Positions 63,609 through 64,000 of a stretch of 64,000 bases of DNA are shown piece by piece. The DNA is from PALSA-612 sp963742925 (GTDB taxonomy: Bacteria; Actinomycetota; Thermoleophilia; Gaiellales; Gaiellaceae), in contig CAVUNV010000005.1 of assembly GCA_963742925.1 (NCBI GenBank), positions 186,001 through 250,000 of the forward strand, in the 5' to 3' direction. The position numbers and the translations under genes are program-made. Within the stretch, counting starts at the first letter, position 1. Each line of letters opens with the position of its first letter. Under the pieces are notes generated by a model. It ran no database searches, was not told the origin of the DNA, and was given only the letters and a program-made list of their open reading frames with translations.

Positions 63609-63642
63609 GCCGGTCGCCTTGCCCAGGGGTGAGGCGACCGGC
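63609..63642. terminator. Bidirectional terminator hairpin
   Basis: GCCGGTCGCCT (63609-63619) pairs perfectly over 11 bp with AGGCGACCGGC (63632-63642), 12-nt loop, between the convergent VOC and LLM genes. TTTT precedes it on the plus strand, giving the minus-strand transcript an A-tract/T-run like that of an intrinsic terminator. Confidence 0.75.
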
Positions 63643-63649
63643 TCCGCGC

Positions 63650-64000
63650 TCAGCGAACGTGCGGCAGCACGCGCTCCCCGAACAGCCGCAGCTGTCCGGC
63701 GCGGTCGGCTCCCCACAGCTCGAGCATGACGTGCGTGCAGCCGGCGTCGCGGTACTCCCGGATCGCGGCGATGCAGTCCTCCGGCGTGCCGGCGATCGGC
63801 TTGCACTTGTCCAGGATCGCGTCCGTGACAGCCGCCTTGGCCGCGAGCCGCCCACCGCGCTCCATCGCCTCTGCGATCGGCACGATCTCCTCCCGTGTGA
63901 GCCCGGCCAGCTCGAGCAGTGTGTCGGCGGCTCCCTGGATGTTCTGCACCTTGTTCGCGAGGTACATGCCGGCGATCTCCCGCGCCCCGTCGCGGCCGCG
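63650..64000 (-). CDS. LLM-class oxidoreductase, C-terminal part only
   Basis: The gene runs off the right edge; 116 residues of the C-terminus are present. VTDAILDKCKPIAGTPEDCIAAIREYRDAGCTHVMLELWGADRAGQLRLFGERVLPHVR is the usual last part of F420/flavin LLM proteins, where the GTPEDCxxxxREYxxAG turn closes the barrel. Cofactor and substrate cannot be read from this fragment. Confidence 0.75.
   Translation of the reverse strand, partial: RGRDGAREIAGMYLANKVQNIQGAADTLLELAGLTREEIVPIAEAMERGGRLAAKAAVTDAILDKCKPIAGTPEDCIAAIREYRDAGCTHVMLELWGADRAGQLRLFGERVLPHVR

Overview
The window is a GC-rich, gene-dense stretch (about 70% GC by eye) of an actinobacterial chromosome. Starts are often GTG or TTG, and stop/start overlaps of the GTGA/ATGA kind are common. 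Four luciferase-like (LLM) flavin/F420 oxidoreductases, Lrp, GntR-FCD and HxlR regulators, a TMEM175-type channel and many M20/M24 hydrolases suggest Actinomycetota, probably Thermoleophilia (Gaiellales/Solirubrobacterales-like). That placement is inference. There are no rRNA or tRNA genes, CRISPR arrays, transposases or prophage genes that I can see. No gap exceeds 300 bases.

Layout. 1-4.8 kb: 3' part of a cyclase-family hydrolase, a 36-bp perfect palindrome, a formamidase/GAF pair, a TMEM175-like channel, a 3-hydroxyisobutyrate-dehydrogenase-like enzyme and an unknown membrane protein. 4.8-9.9 kb: monomeric sarcosine-oxidase-like, N-carbamoylsarcosine-amidase-like, DadA-like and carbamoylase/allantoate-amidohydrolase-like enzymes, which together look like an N-carbamoyl/sarcosine/hydantoin salvage module. 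9.9-17.2 kb: a secreted protein, a membrane-fused spermidine-synthase-like protein, NagA, an LLM oxidoreductase and a secreted propeller/BNR protein. 17.2-35.2 kb: a polyamine island with a Pot-type ABC transporter carrying two binding proteins, aminobutyraldehyde dehydrogenase, homospermidine synthase, a saccharopine-dehydrogenase-fold enzyme, an Lrp/AsnC regulator next to a cluster of palindromic boxes, two APC permeases, a universal stress protein, a class III aminotransferase and a PuuB-like FAD oxidase. 35.2-44.5 kb: DUF2652 protein, DinB with an in-frame tandem 78-bp insertion, EamA transporter, two ketopantoate-reductase-like genes, an M24 creatinase-fold protein, an LLM enzyme and an amidinotransferase-fold enzyme. 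44.4-54.2 kb: a seven-gene minus-strand operon (LLM oxidoreductase, sugar isomerase-like, LivK/G/F/H/M), a CrtI-like oxidoreductase, and a flavin reductase/GntR pair. The 16-bp sequence TTGATCATGTGTCAAA lies upstream of both the GntR gene and the LLM-liv operon, which ties them into one regulon. 54.2-64 kb: a Cys-rich secreted protein, an HMGL-type synthase, M20 hydrolase, peroxiredoxin, FAH-family hydrolase, lone xanthine-dehydrogenase-type large subunit, M24 peptidase, HxlR/VOC divergent pair and a truncated LLM gene.

Quality. About twenty genes need one or more single-base frame corrections to give their full family-length protein. The breaks are very uneven: the pot transporter, the first APC permease and the liv permeases are riddled, while neighbours such as the second APC permease are perfect. 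Reading through the breaks restores well-conserved protein without stops, so I read most as sequence or assembly indels rather than decayed genes. The affected genes are annotated as single CDSs spanning the breaks.
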